A DNA stretch of 64,000 nt from Actinomycetaceae bacterium (GTDB lineage Bacteria > Actinomycetota > Actinomycetes > Actinomycetales > Actinomycetaceae), in assembly GCA_030527545.1 (NCBI GenBank), contig JAUNAP010000003.1, positions 1 to 64,000 on the forward strand, in the 5' to 3' direction. Position numbers and translations under genes: made by a program. Shown piece by piece: positions 6,729 through 15,271 of this stretch. Every line of letters begins with the position of its first letter. Within the stretch, counting starts at the first letter, position 1. Under the pieces are notes generated by a model, which had not been told where the DNA came from, searched no databases, and saw nothing but the letters and a program-made list of their open reading frames with translations.

Positions 6729-7861
6729 TAGCGTGCATCCTCGCTCAGCCTCCGCATCGCCTCGACTAGCCGCTCACGCGGCGCCCGCTGATAGAGGAGC
6801 GAGGTCGACCAGTCCGAGTGACCCAGGATCGCCATAATCTCCACAGGGGTCGCACCCGTCGCCATCAACTGTGACGCGCACGTCGCCCGGAGCTGATGGA
6901 ACGTCAGCCCCTCCAGGCCCGGAACCTTGTCGACGGCGCGGCGGTAGGGGGTAAGCAGTGACCGGTCCGACACGAGATGCCCCGCCCGATTCGTCACCAC
7001 ATGATCCCGCGCACCCGGCCCCGTATGCTCCTCAAGATGAGCACGCAGCACCGGGACGATACGCCCCGGGATAGGGACGTCACGCCTAGACCGCTCAGAC
7101 TTCGGAGGCCCCAGCACCAAACCGCCGCGCGGGTCACGTTTGACGGCCCTGCGCACCCGGATCACACCCGCCTCGAAATCAATGTCACGGCGCTGCAGCC
7201 CCGCGATCTCGCCATAGCGTAGCCCACACCAGGCCGCGAGGATCACACACACCCGCAGCGGCTCAGGCATGCCCGCCGCGATCTCATCGACCTGGGAGGG
7301 CGTGGCCACTCGCTCGCGGGCCTCCCGCCACGCCTCATCACGCTTCGGCCTAGCAGTCGCCCCGTGGACCTTCACGGGGGTCTCCTCGATAAGACCCTCG
7401 TTGACGGCGCGACCCATGAGCGCCGACAACGCCCTATACGCGTTAAGGCGCACCATAGGGCGGGCGGGATCCATCCCGTCCCACCACGCCTGCACATGAT
7501 CTCGAGTCACCTCATCGACCCGTAGCCCGCCTAGGACCGGCACGATATGGCGGCGCATGTGCGAGGTGTAAGAGCGGATCGAGTTTGGTGACGCACCCTC
7601 GGTAGCGAGCTTCTCGAGCCACACGAGCACCCACTCCCCGAGCGTAGGGAGAGGAGCCCGCTCGGGGACGGCCTCGCGCTGGGCGGGCGGGGTCCATTCT
7701 CCACGCTCATACGCCGTGATTTCGGCGGCAAGCCACCGCTGCGCGTCGATCTTGCGGGCGAATGTTGACGGTGCCTTGTGCGTGACACCTTGGGCGGTGT
7801 AGCGGGCCTGATAGCGGCCTGAGGGTAGGCGACGGACAGTCCCCGATGGTGGCTTAGGCAT
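6728..7861 (-). CDS. int: Tyrosine site-specific integrase
   Basis: A 377-residue phage integrase. The N-terminal arm-binding region (SGRYQARYTAQGVTHKAPSTF) is followed by a SAM-like core-binding domain (about residues 70-165) and the catalytic domain. Catalytic residues are visible: Arg in CGLRYGEIAGL, Lys in PPKSERSRRDVP, HxxR in TFHQLRATCAS, His in LGHSDWSTSLLYQ and the Tyr nucleophile in that same segment. It catalyses integration and excision of the element. Its start faces the 3' end of the tRNA-Ser(GCT) gene about 175 bases away, the usual placement for an element that uses that tRNA as attB. Confidence 0.93.
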   Translation of the reverse strand: MPKPPSGTVRRLPSGRYQARYTAQGVTHKAPSTFARKIDAQRWLAAEITAYERGEWTPPAQREAVPERAPLPTLGEWVLVWLEKLATEGASPNSIRSYTSHMRRHIVPVLGGLRVDEVTRDHVQAWWDGMDPARPMVRLNAYRALSALMGRAVNEGLIEETPVKVHGATARPKRDEAWREARERVATPSQVDEIAAGMPEPLRVCVILAAWCGLRYGEIAGLQRRDIDFEAGVIRVRRAVKRDPRGGLVLGPPKSERSRRDVPIPGRIVPVLRAHLEEHTGPGARDHVVTNRAGHLVSDRSLLTPYRRAVDKVPGLEGLTFHQLRATCASQLMATGATPVEIMAILGHSDWSTSLLYQRAPRERLVEAMRRLSEDAR

Positions 7862-8036
7862 GATGGCGTGTCCTCTGGATGTAGCGTCAGGGTGTGCCCT
7901 CAGTGTGCCATCTATGTGCCACTTATTCCATGCTGAGGGGGTATCTCGGGGATTCTAGGGGTATCTCGCCAGGGTGGGGTTTTCGGCGTGGTTGCAAAGA
8001 AAAATCCCGGAACCGTGCGGGTTCCGGGATCTCGGG
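7862..8036. other. Integrase upstream region, probable attachment-site region
   Basis: This stretch has no gene. It contains short tandem-like copies (GGGGTATCTCG at about 7937 and GGGGTATCTCG at about 7959) that could be integrase arm-type binding sites. The core recombination site should lie here or in the 3' half of the adjacent tRNA. The partner copy is outside the window, so the exact core cannot be given. Confidence 0.4.
7999..8030 (-). terminator. Intrinsic terminator of tRNA-Ser(GCT)
   Basis: On the minus strand ATCCCGGAACC pairs with GGTTCCGGGAT (11 bp), followed by a T run, directly after the tRNA 3' end. Confidence 0.85.
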
Positions 8037-8124
8037 CGGAGATGGAGGGATTCGAACCCTCGAGGGACTTACCATCCCAACTCCCTTAGCAGGGGAGCGC
8101 ACTAGGCCACTATGCGACATCTCC
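8037..8124 (-). tRNA. tRNA-Ser(GCT)
   Basis: The 88-nt gene reads GGAGATG at the 5' end and CATCTCC plus discriminator G at the 3' end. The anticodon loop CTGCTAA gives GCT (codons AGC/AGU). It has a long variable arm, as expected for tRNA-Ser, and the T-arm GGTTCGAATCC is intact. It is the probable attB of the element to its left; the copy seen here is complete, so the gene survived integration. CCA is not encoded. Confidence 0.95.
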
Positions 8125-8241
8125 AGTCCGGGCCAGCATACCGGCTGCGCTGTGCCGACGCAAAGCGGGGGAAGATGACCGATTGAGGCGGGGACCGCTA
8201 GTATGGGATGCGGTGGGCCGCCACGGCCGTGGCTCGCCACT

Positions 8242-8327
8242 GGAGCGGTGACCGAGCGGCCGAAGGTGACGGTCTTGAAAACCGTTGTGCACCTTGTGCA
8301 CCGTGGGTTCGAATCCCACCCGCTCCG
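8242..8327 (+). tRNA. tRNA-Ser(TGA)
   Basis: 86 nt. GGAGCGG pairs with CCGCTCC, discriminator G. The anticodon loop CTTGAAA gives TGA (UCN codons). The long variable arm (GTGCACC...GGTGCAC-like) is typical of tRNA-Ser. It ends one base before the stop of the convergent sirtuin gene. Confidence 0.95.
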
Positions 8328-8328
8328 C

Positions 8329-9177
8329 TCAGTCTTTCTTCCCCAGCAGTGTGTTGGCGACCCCCTCCAACACCTCTGATGCGCCCGCATCGATGCGCAC
8401 TCTCGCGTAAGTATCCGCCGCCGTCGGTCCACGATTGATAACGACGATGTCGGCGCCGTGGTTGATCGCTTCGATGGCGACATACATGCCGGTCATCACA
8501 GCTAGAGAGGTGCCTACGATGAGGCACACGTCGGCCTGCCTGGCCAACGCGTACGCGGCCGACATTTCGTCCTGTGGGAGCATCTCGCCAAAGAAAACTA
8601 CCGCCGGTTTAAGGAGGCCTCCGCAGCGCGGACACGGGGCCACGACGAAGTTCGAAGCCTCGGCCTCAGGCCTGGTCGCCGTCGCGAGAATCGCCACATG
8701 TCTCGGATCCGGGTCGTCGACAACGTCTGGATTCAGCCGTCGCATCTGTGCATCCACGGCCTCGCGCGACATGACGGCCCCGCAGTCGAGGCAGCGCACC
8801 TTCTTGTAGGTCCCGTGCAGCTCGTGCACTACGGCCGAGCCCGCGCGCTCATGTAGCCCGTCGATGTTTTGCGTTGCCACGCCGTTAACGAGACCGGCCC
8901 GCTCGAGCCGAGCCAAAGCGAGGTGCCCAGGGGTAGGTGCGAGACGTGAGGCGCACCCCCACGTCTCCTGGTTACGCTGCCACACCCACCGTTGCCACAC
9001 GGGGTCGGAAACGAACTGGTCGTAGTCGACGCTCGGAACGTCGGTTGAACCTTGACCGCGATAATCGGGCAACCCAGCGTCAGTCGAGATGCCCGCTCCG
9101 GTAACGGCGACGCTCACCCTGCCACGCATGAGATCGGCGACTGCGTCGATCGCCGACGTCAAACCACTCTCACTCAT
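8329..9177 (-). CDS. Sir2-family NAD-dependent protein deacylase
   Basis: 282 residues. The Rossmann signature GAGIS plus AGLPDYRG, the TQNIDGLHERAG segment with catalytic His in HELHGT, and two zinc pairs (CLDCG and CPRCGG) define a sirtuin that removes acyl groups from lysines using NAD+. The ATG at 9177 was chosen over longer in-frame starts because TACCGT (9190-9185 on this strand) lies seven bases upstream, which suggests a leaderless mRNA, and the family's N-terminus begins shortly before the glycine motif. It is convergent with tRNA-Ser(TGA). Confidence 0.92.
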   Translation of the reverse strand: MSESGLTSAIDAVADLMRGRVSVAVTGAGISTDAGLPDYRGQGSTDVPSVDYDQFVSDPVWQRWVWQRNQETWGCASRLAPTPGHLALARLERAGLVNGVATQNIDGLHERAGSAVVHELHGTYKKVRCLDCGAVMSREAVDAQMRRLNPDVVDDPDPRHVAILATATRPEAEASNFVVAPCPRCGGLLKPAVVFFGEMLPQDEMSAAYALARQADVCLIVGTSLAVMTGMYVAIEAINHGADIVVINRGPTAADTYARVRIDAGASEVLEGVANTLLGKKD

Positions 9178-9184
9178 ACCTACC

Positions 9185-9190
9185 ACGGTA
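9185..9190 (-). promoter_or_regulatory. -10 box, leaderless sirtuin mRNA
   Basis: TACCGT on the minus strand, seven bases before the ATG at 9177, with no Shine-Dalgarno sequence. Confidence 0.4.
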
Positions 9191-9315
9191 GGACATGCCC
9201 GCACGCGGCGCGGCTGTGACGACCGCCCATTGTTGACCTCGAGGCGGGCGCGATAGGCTTGACTCCCGACCACATCTCGACGGGTATTTCCCATGACAGA
9301 AGATCGGGGGTTGCG

Positions 9316-10680
9316 GTGAGTAAACAACCGCACCATATGTTCCGTTGGACGCTGCACGGCGATGGTCGCTCCATTGCCCCAGGCGAGGTCGTTCTCCCAG
9401 GTGAACGTTTGACGTGGGGGCGTACGACCTCGATCGGTGCCCAGCATGTTGTCGCCATGTTCGGAGCGACCTTCCTCGTCCCGCTCATGACGGGTTTCCC
9501 TCCCAACACGACACTGTTTTTCACAGCCATCGGCACGTTCCTCTTCGGCCTCATCACGGCGGGACGCTTGCCGTCCTATCTGGGGTCCTCATTCGCCCTC
9601 ATCGCCCCCATTCAGGCGGTCTCGGCGACCTACGGGCCCTCGTCCGCGCTTGGCGGCGTCATTACCGTTGGCGCGTGCGTGCTTGTCATCGGCGCCATCG
9701 TCCACGTCGCGGGTGCGCATTGGATCGATATCATCATGCCGCCGACCGTGACGGGCTGCATCGTCGGGCTCATTGGCTTCAACCTCGCACCCGCCGCTTA
9801 CAACTGGTTCAAGCAGGCACCCACGACTGCGATTGTGACGATCGTGTCAATCTTGCTTATCACGGTTCTCTTCAAGGGGATCATCGGGCGTTTGTCGATC
9901 CTCATCGGCGTGCTCATCGGCTACGTCGCGGCGATCCTCCAAAACGAGGTGGATTTCTCTGCGATCGAAAAGGCCGCGTGGATTGGGCTGCCTGAGTTTC
10001 ACACGGCGACGTTCGAACCGGCGACCCTCGCGCTTTTCGTGCCGGTCGTTCTCGTGCTTGTCGCCGAGAACGTCGGCCACGTGAAGTCCGTTGCCGCAAT
10101 GACGGGCCAGAATCTCGATGATCTGACGGGGCGTGCCCTCATCGCCGACGGTCTGTCGACCATGTTTGCGGGCGCGGGAGGCGGGTCGGGTACGACCACC
10201 TACGCTGAAAATATTGGCGTGATGGCGGCGACGCGCGTCTACTCGACAGCCGCCTATATGGTGGCCGCGGCGTTCGCCCTCATCTTGTCGATGCTGCCTA
10301 AGTTCGGGGCCGCGATCGCAACAATCCCCGAGGGTGTCCTTGGTGGGGCAGCTACCGTGCTCTACGGCATGATCGGGATGCTTGGGGTTCGCATCTGGGT
10401 GCAAAACCGCGTCGACTTTGCTGATCCCGTCAACCTCAACACCGCCGCGGTGGCAATGATCGTCGCCATTGCCGACTACACGTGGCATGCGGGCGAAGCT
10501 ACGTTCAACGGCATCGCGCTGGGATCGGCGGCTGCGATTATCGTCTACCACGTCATGCGAGGGATCTCGAAGCTGCGGGGTACGAACCTCGAACAGGCAT
10601 CCCCGGCATCGGCTCCCGCGGGTTCCGAGCTCGAGGGGCCGGCTTACTCGACACGTCACCGGCGTCCCGACGACGAGTAG
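9316..10680 (+). CDS. Nucleobase:cation symporter, NCS2 family (uracil/xanthine permease)
   Basis: A 454-residue polytopic membrane protein with about 12-14 hydrophobic spans. The N-terminal GAQHVVAMFGATFLVPLMTG, the GLIGFNLAP region, the GGGSGTTTYAENIG segment and the QNRVDFADPVNLN motif are characteristic of the UraA-like branch of NCS2. It imports uracil or a related base with protons. I chose GTG 9316 after GGGGG; an upstream ATG-like start at 9259 lacks a ribosome site and would add a hydrophilic segment, and ATG 9336 is the other alternative. A strong terminator follows the gene. Confidence 0.88.
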   Translation: MSKQPHHMFRWTLHGDGRSIAPGEVVLPGERLTWGRTTSIGAQHVVAMFGATFLVPLMTGFPPNTTLFFTAIGTFLFGLITAGRLPSYLGSSFALIAPIQAVSATYGPSSALGGVITVGACVLVIGAIVHVAGAHWIDIIMPPTVTGCIVGLIGFNLAPAAYNWFKQAPTTAIVTIVSILLITVLFKGIIGRLSILIGVLIGYVAAILQNEVDFSAIEKAAWIGLPEFHTATFEPATLALFVPVVLVLVAENVGHVKSVAAMTGQNLDDLTGRALIADGLSTMFAGAGGGSGTTTYAENIGVMAATRVYSTAAYMVAAAFALILSMLPKFGAAIATIPEGVLGGAATVLYGMIGMLGVRIWVQNRVDFADPVNLNTAAVAMIVAIADYTWHAGEATFNGIALGSAAAIIVYHVMRGISKLRGTNLEQASPASAPAGSELEGPAYSTRHRRPDDE

Positions 10681-10691
10681 GGAAAGCGTGT

Positions 10692-10728
10692 ACGGCGGTG
10701 GCAGTCTCTCACGGGCGGCCACCGCCGT
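10692..10728 (+). terminator. Terminator of the nucleobase permease gene
   Basis: ACGGCGGTGGC (10692-10702) pairs perfectly with GCCACCGCCGT (10718-10728), followed by TTT. It also separates the convergent gene that ends at 10733. Confidence 0.8.
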
Positions 10729-10732
10729 TTCG

Positions 10733-11323
10733 CTAGTTAAGTGAGACAGTCAGGCAGCCGTTGCGCGGCTTAAGTCCGTGATCGAGCTGCTTGCGGAAAT
10801 CCTCCGGTTTCGTCATGACGTCATAGCCGGACCCGAGTGTCACCGTGACGTCGGCCTCGAGACGCGAATCGAGGACGATCTCGGCATCGGGAAAAGCAGC
10901 CGCTACGGTGTAAGCGCCATTGACCCCGACAGGCCCTGACGTCACGCGTACGCCGCCGTCAAAGTCACCTTGCGCCGCGTTTCCACGCGAGGCAATTTTG
11001 AAGCCAAGATCCGCCAAACTGTCGCCGACATCGTTCGCGAGACCCGCCTTGGAGGTGCCGTTGAGCACCGCGACCTCAACCTTCTGCGGTTCCATGGCCT
11101 GGCCATCACCGATGGGGCAGGGGACGTCGCCTGCCTGGGCGACCTTCTCCCCGCGCGCGAAGGACGTGAAGAACGGGAAGGGGACGATACCGAACCCGAT
11201 GAGCGAACCGACGAGCAGAAGGACAGCAAGGACAGCGCCCGTCCACGTGAAAATCACGGTTTCTCGCTGCCGTCGTTTCATGATGTAGCGCTCGCGCGGG
11301 CTCATCGGCGTCTGTGTGCTCAC
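10733..11323 (-). CDS. LytR_C-domain membrane protein
   Basis: 196 residues: a cytoplasmic basic N-terminus (RERYIMKRRQRE), one transmembrane helix (about residues 27-48), and an extracytoplasmic LytR_C domain beginning at VEVAVLNGTSKAGLANDVGDSL, the hallmark 'vxVlNgTg.aGlA' segment. Such domains accompany LytR-CpsA-Psr proteins in Actinobacteria and are linked to cell-wall polymer attachment, but stand-alone proteins have no proven activity. GTG 11323 is chosen because TACGCT lies six bases upstream (leaderless pattern). Confidence 0.8.
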   Translation of the reverse strand: MSTQTPMSPRERYIMKRRQRETVIFTWTGAVLAVLLLVGSLIGFGIVPFPFFTSFARGEKVAQAGDVPCPIGDGQAMEPQKVEVAVLNGTSKAGLANDVGDSLADLGFKIASRGNAAQGDFDGGVRVTSGPVGVNGAYTVAAAFPDAEIVLDSRLEADVTVTLGSGYDVMTKPEDFRKQLDHGLKPRNGCLTVSLN

Positions 11324-11329
11324 GGCCCC

Positions 11330-11335
11330 AGCGTA
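11330..11335 (-). promoter_or_regulatory. -10 box, leaderless LytR_C gene
   Basis: TACGCT on the minus strand, six bases before the GTG at 11323. Confidence 0.4.
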
Positions 11336-11373
11336 GCCGACGCGAGAGCATGTGGGGGAGTCGGATAGAGAAA

Positions 11374-11460
11374 GACCCTCCACGTACCCGACAGAGCGCC
11401 CTTATCCTTGCTGCCTTCCGGCCCTGGGGAGGTTCGAACGATGCCGCCACGTGGAGGATC
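11374..11460 (-). ncRNA. ffs: Signal recognition particle RNA (small bacterial type)
   Basis: The minus strand carries the conserved SRP core GGGCCGGAAGGCAGCAAGG with the tetraloop-closing hairpin GTTCGAAC nearby. The ends CCTCCACGT and ACGTGGAGG pair to close the single long hairpin. It binds Ffh and targets nascent membrane proteins. Its location beside dnaX/recR and serine tRNA genes is common in Actinobacteria. End positions are accurate to a few bases. Confidence 0.88.
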
Positions 11461-11479
11461 ACCTCCAGTTTAGCGCACG

Positions 11480-12085
11480 TCAGTCGTCGCTCTCAACAGG
11501 TGCCACTTCAGCGGGGAGACGGGCACGCAGGCTCGCGGGCAAGTCGTCGATCGTGCCCGTACGCTGCCGATCGACGATGAGGAGCATCCCGATTGCCTCG
11601 GCGGTTCGGCGAACGTCGTCGCCGATGTCGTCGGCGAACAGTGCCGAGGGCAGTCGTGGGGCGATTGTTGCCGGATCGATCGTGACGAAGGTCGACCACC
11701 GCCGGTTGCGTAGCGCCAGTTGCGCCTCCTCGAGAGCCGCCTCGCGCGGGCGTGACCTTTCGGCAGGTGCCGGCAGTCCCCAAAAATCTTCGAGGACGTG
11801 GCCAACAACGAAATCGCGGCAGTAACGTACGAGACTCGTCCCATCGCGCAGCGCGTCCTCACTGATCGTGAGCGCACGCTCTGAACCGAGTCGCCACGAC
11901 GGGCCAAAATGGTGTGCGAGGACCATGGCGCGGCCGATCTCACACCACGCGGTGATGAGAAGAGCGGTTGCGCGGGCGTTGCGGCCGGCATCGACGAGGA
12001 GACGCGCGTCGTCAACGAGGTCGGTGGCGTTGACAAGAAAGGCTCGCCACAGTGCCCGAGCATCGCTGGGGAGGAAAGACGGCAT
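11480..12085 (-). CDS. AbiV/HEPN-like protein, 201 aa
   Basis: The first 60 residues fit the AbiV-type HEPN pattern: an 'A..L..dA..L...gr.arA..L...a..E.G.a..L' helix pair, here LVDDARLLVDAGRNARAT followed by AWCEIGRAMVLAHHF. AbiV proteins give abortive phage defence in lactococci by blocking translation of phage mRNA; other members have no known role. Here the usual 'EEIGK' is CEIGR, so assignment to the family is moderate. The C-terminal half carries a conserved-looking segment (TGTIDDLPASLRARLP) of unknown role. A GACCAT box six bases before the ATG at 12085 may make it leaderless. Confidence 0.6.
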   Translation of the reverse strand: MPSFLPSDARALWRAFLVNATDLVDDARLLVDAGRNARATALLITAWCEIGRAMVLAHHFGPSWRLGSERALTISEDALRDGTSLVRYCRDFVVGHVLEDFWGLPAPAERSRPREAALEEAQLALRNRRWSTFVTIDPATIAPRLPSALFADDIGDDVRRTAEAIGMLLIVDRQRTGTIDDLPASLRARLPAEVAPVESDD

Positions 12086-12221
12086 GTGCCCATGGTCTCA
12101 CGTGTCAGTCCACTTCGTGGTCAGATAGTTGTGTGCGTCAACCCGGCGTGTCGCGCGGGGCGACAGGGGGCACCGGCATCGGTGCTTGTACAGGACCCTC
12201 CCGCATGCGTTTGGCCATAAG

Positions 12222-12252
12222 AAAAGTCCCGGAACCGCGTGGGTTCCGGGAC
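12222..12252 (-). terminator. Intrinsic terminator of tRNA-Ser(GGA)
   Basis: GTCCCGGAACC/GGTTCCGGGAC stem (11 bp) followed by TTTTC on the minus strand. It is nearly identical to the terminator after tRNA-Ser(GCT), suggesting a shared origin. Confidence 0.85.
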
Positions 12253-12258
12253 CGAGAG

Positions 12259-12343
12259 CGGAGGTAGGGGGATTCGAACCCCCGAGGGCTTGCACCCAAC
12301 CCGCTTTCCAAGCGAGCGCCATAGGCCACTAGGCGATACCTCC
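12259..12343 (-). tRNA. tRNA-Ser(GGA)
   Basis: 85 nt, GGAGGTA/TACCTCC acceptor, discriminator G, anticodon loop CTTGGAAA giving GGA (UCC/UCU codons), long variable arm, T-arm GGTTCGAATCC. CCA is not encoded. Confidence 0.95.
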
Positions 12344-12511
12344 CGGCTCGCAACGATTGTAGGGAAAAAATGCGGCCACGTCTATTTGGTGCCCGTAACC
12401 TCGCGCACACGGGCTCGACTCATCTGATGATCTGCCTCTATGAGAAACCGGTGAGCCCCTTGTGTATGATGGGAATCGTCCGCATGACTACTGCCTACGA
12501 AGGAGGCACCT

Positions 12512-12682
12512 ATGCTGGAAGAACTGAAGAACAAGGCCAAGGAAGCCCTGAGCAACGAAGAGACGACCGACACGGTCCTCGACAAGGCTGCCGACGCGGC
12601 GAAGCAGGCCACGGGCGGTAAGTATGACGACAAGATCGATCAGGCCCGCGAGCAGGCCGATTCGCGTCTGGGCACCGAGTAA
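12512..12682 (+). CDS. Rv0909/MT0933-type small antitoxin-like protein, 56 aa
   Basis: A short acidic helical protein with the family's central ATGGKYDDKIDQARE segment and a coiled-coil-like N-terminus (MLEELKNKAKEAL). In mycobacteria Rv0909 is listed as the antitoxin of a putative TA pair with Rv0910. No Rv0910-like toxin is adjacent here, so the role may be different (general stress or hydration proteins have similar composition). A strong AAGGAGG ribosome site precedes ATG 12512, TATGAT at 12465-12470 is a good -10 candidate, and a strong hairpin ends the unit. Confidence 0.75.
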   Translation: MLEELKNKAKEALSNEETTDTVLDKAADAAKQATGGKYDDKIDQAREQADSRLGTE

Positions 12683-12698
12683 GACGCTGCCAACACAC

Positions 12699-12727
12699 GA
12701 GGGCGGGACCGAGGGGGTCCCGCCCTC
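12699..12727 (+). terminator. Hairpin terminator after the small antitoxin gene
   Basis: GAGGGCGGGACC and GGTCCCGCCCTC form a perfect 12-bp stem with a five-base loop. No T run follows, so it may act as an mRNA 3'-end stabiliser or a hairpin-only terminator. Confidence 0.65.
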
Positions 12728-12806
12728 GGCGTATGTGTCCCCTGGTGCGACCGGGGCGAGCGGTGCCGGAGTGGTGGCTTGGGCGGAAAATGTCGACGGT
12801 AGCCCG

Positions 12807-12812
12807 TAGAGT
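12807..12812 (+). promoter_or_regulatory. -10 box, leaderless dnaX mRNA
   Basis: TAGAGT seven bases before the GTG at 12820; no Shine-Dalgarno sequence is present. Confidence 0.4.
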
Positions 12813-12819
12813 CGTTCCC

Positions 12820-15237
12820 GTGAGCACCGCACTGTATCGTCGCTACCGTCCCGACACGTTCGCCCACGTGATCGGGCAAGACCACGTCACGCAGCCGCTT
12901 CGTGCGGCTTTGCGGGCCGGGCGAATTAACCACGCCTATCTCTTCTCCGGGCCGCGCGGATGCGGCAAGACGACGTCGGCACGCATCATGGCGCGCTGTC
13001 TTAACTGTGCTGAGGGACCCACCGACGCCCCGTGTGGCACGTGTGATTCCTGCCGCGAACTTGCCACCGGAGGTCCGGGTTCGCTTGATGTGGTCGAAAT
13101 CGACGCGGCGAGCCACAACGGCGTCGATGATGCACGTGAACTGCGCGAACGTGCCGCGTTCGCGCCGGTGCGTGACCGGTACAAGATCTTTATCCTCGAC
13201 GAGGCTCACATGGTCACGGCGGCCGGTTTCAATGCGCTATTGAAGCTCGTAGAGGAGCCGCCCGAGCACGTTCTCTTCATCTTCGCGACGACCGAGCCGG
13301 AAAAAGTCATCGGCACGATTCGCTCGCGCACCCACCATTACCCTTTCCGTCTCGTCGCCCCCGACGTGTTGGGGGCCTACCTCGAACGGCTGTGCAGCGA
13401 AGAAGGAGTGAGCCTCGATGCGGGCGTCACCCAGCTCGTTGTGCGTGCCGGTGGCGGCTCCGTGCGCGACTCACTGTCCATCCTCGACCAACTCATCGCC
13501 GGCGCCGAGGGCAACTCCGTGGCCTACGATCGCGCCGTCGCCCTCTTGGGATATACGGATGAGGCCCTCCTCGACCGCACGATCGACGCCATCGCCGGTG
13601 ACGACGCACGTGCGCTCTTTGACCTCATTGAACACATGGTTGGGTCCGGTCACGATCCGAGGCGTTTTGTCGAAGACGTTCTCCAGCGCCTGCGCGATCT
13701 CATCATCGTGTCGGTGGCGGGCGAGGAGGCCCACGCGGCTCTGCCGGCGATCCCCGCGGACCAGTTGGATCGCATGGCTACGCAGGCAGCCGTCATGGGT
13801 CCCGCCCGTCTCACCCGCGCCGCTGATCTCACCAACCAGACATTGACGTCGATGGTCGGGGCAACCTCCCCGCGTCTGCACGTCGAACTCCTTGCCGCCA
13901 AGCTCCTCCTGAGCGCCGGGGCTTCGGAGGGCTCCCGCGGCACGGAAGCATCCCGGCATGCCCGCTCCCACCACAAGGCGACGGGAAAGCCGCAGGAGCC
14001 GCAGGCGGCGATGGAGCGCCCCGAGCCTCAATCGGTGCAGCCGAGCGACTCGCAGCCGAGCGTCAGCCGAGAAAACGAGCCCGCTGGGCCCTCGCAAGTT
14101 GCGGCCTCTCCACAAACGATTGACTGGTCCGACGGGCCCGCACCGGCAGTGACCATGCACGACGAGGCTTCCTCGCCTTCGCCCTCTCGTGGAGATGGCG
14201 AGGATCATGCACACGTGCCGCGCCCGCCCGCTGCGCGCGACGAGCACGAGGCGAAGCAGCGGGCAGAGGACGATGAGGATTCACGTGACGGTGTCCACGA
14301 GGACGCCGCAGCGGCTGCCCACGGCCGCGAAACGCCGGTCGGCGACAGCATTGACAGGCCCGAGTCGCCCGCGGCCGAGATCCAGGCCATCGGCGGTCGC
14401 AAGAGTGAGTCGCCTTCAGAACCGAAACGTGCACAAGACTCCGGCGGGAGCGCCGAGGCGAGCCCGGCCGGCCCCCTGCCTGAATCGCAGCTCATCCGGC
14501 AAAGGTGGGACGAGATCACGCAGACACTCGAGCGGATCTCTCGCGTGACGTGCGCGCGGATACGTTTGGCCCAGGTTGGCGCCGTGGAAGCCGGCCGCCT
14601 CACACTGCTGTTTTCCTCCGATGGACCCGCCAACCAGTTCGCCCAAGGCGGGCACTGTGCGCGCGTGGCCCAAGCCATCTACGAAACCGTCGGTGTGCAG
14701 GTCGGAGTCGAGGTCGCGGTTGGGGCCGAGAATGATTCGGTATCCGCGCGCCAGTCACGTGGGCAGGATGGGACGGGTGCCGGTGCATCAGCATCGGCGA
14801 GGAGTCTCGTCGAGGAGCCGGCGGACACGGGTGGCGGCTGGGGGCCCGTCGCTATTCCTGGCGGAAAGGCCCAGGGCTCCTCCAGCCCCGCGCACGCTCC
14901 CGCCGCTCCTGCGGTGCCCGACGCGGCCTCGTCGACATCCAATAACCACACATCGCAACACCAGGAAGCTGGGCAGTGGGGAGGATCTGCCTTCGAGGCG
15001 ACCCCAGTCGCGTCTGTAGAGCCCGAGAACGATGGTGATGACGATGAATGGATTCTCGATGAGGCTGAGACACGCCGCAACGAAGATTCGTCAGGCCCGG
15101 TCGGTGGACAAGAGGATGAGGATCTCAGCGACGCCCTCGACGTGTCTGCCACTAACCCACAGACGCGGGCGTGTGGCGTCGAGGTGATCACAGACTTCCT
15201 CGGCGGGACCATTATCGACGAGAAGCCGCTGGCCTGA
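12820..15237 (+). CDS. dnaX: DNA polymerase III subunit gamma/tau
   Basis: 805 residues. The AAA+ clamp-loader domain starts at [15 protein letters not shown], with Walker [10 protein letters not shown] (about residues 44-52), a four-cysteine zinc module ([19 protein letters not shown]), Walker B LDEAH and sensor TTEPEK. After about residue 365 comes a long low-complexity Pro/Glu/Ser/His linker, then a tau-like domain ([23 protein letters not shown]) and an acidic tail. It loads the sliding clamp during replication. GTG 12820 gives the conserved [11 protein letters not shown] start; an in-frame ATG at 12790 would add ten residues. No A-rich slippery site for producing a short gamma form was seen. 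Confidence 0.95.
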   Translation: MSTALYRRYRPDTFAHVIGQDHVTQPLRAALRAGRINHAYLFSGPRGCGKTTSARIMARCLNCAEGPTDAPCGTCDSCRELATGGPGSLDVVEIDAASHNGVDDARELRERAAFAPVRDRYKIFILDEAHMVTAAGFNALLKLVEEPPEHVLFIFATTEPEKVIGTIRSRTHHYPFRLVAPDVLGAYLERLCSEEGVSLDAGVTQLVVRAGGGSVRDSLSILDQLIAGAEGNSVAYDRAVALLGYTDEALLDRTIDAIAGDDARALFDLIEHMVGSGHDPRRFVEDVLQRLRDLIIVSVAGEEAHAALPAIPADQLDRMATQAAVMGPARLTRAADLTNQTLTSMVGATSPRLHVELLAAKLLLSAGASEGSRGTEASRHARSHHKATGKPQEPQAAMERPEPQSVQPSDSQPSVSRENEPAGPSQVAASPQTIDWSDGPAPAVTMHDEASSPSPSRGDGEDHAHVPRPPAARDEHEAKQRAEDDEDSRDGVHEDAAAAAHGRETPVGDSIDRPESPAAEIQAIGGRKSESPSEPKRAQDSGGSAEASPAGPLPESQLIRQRWDEITQTLERISRVTCARIRLAQVGAVEAGRLTLLFSSDGPANQFAQGGHCARVAQAIYETVGVQVGVEVAVGAENDSVSARQSRGQDGTGAGASASARSLVEEPADTGGGWGPVAIPGGKAQGSSSPAHAPAAPAVPDAASSTSNNHTSQHQEAGQWGGSAFEATPVASVEPENDGDDDEWILDEAETRRNEDSSGPVGGQEDEDLSDALDVSATNPQTRACGVEVITDFLGGTIIDEKPLA

Positions 15238-15271
15238 GGGCGACAACAGGAGAAAGGACACGATAGCGACC

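Noticed and set aside
9178..9447. Longer sirtuin start at 9447
   Set aside because: The extension overlaps the divergent permease start and does not resemble sirtuins.
12820..15237. Programmed frameshift site in dnaX producing a short gamma subunit
   Set aside because: No A-rich slippery heptamer with a following stem was found in the linker region.
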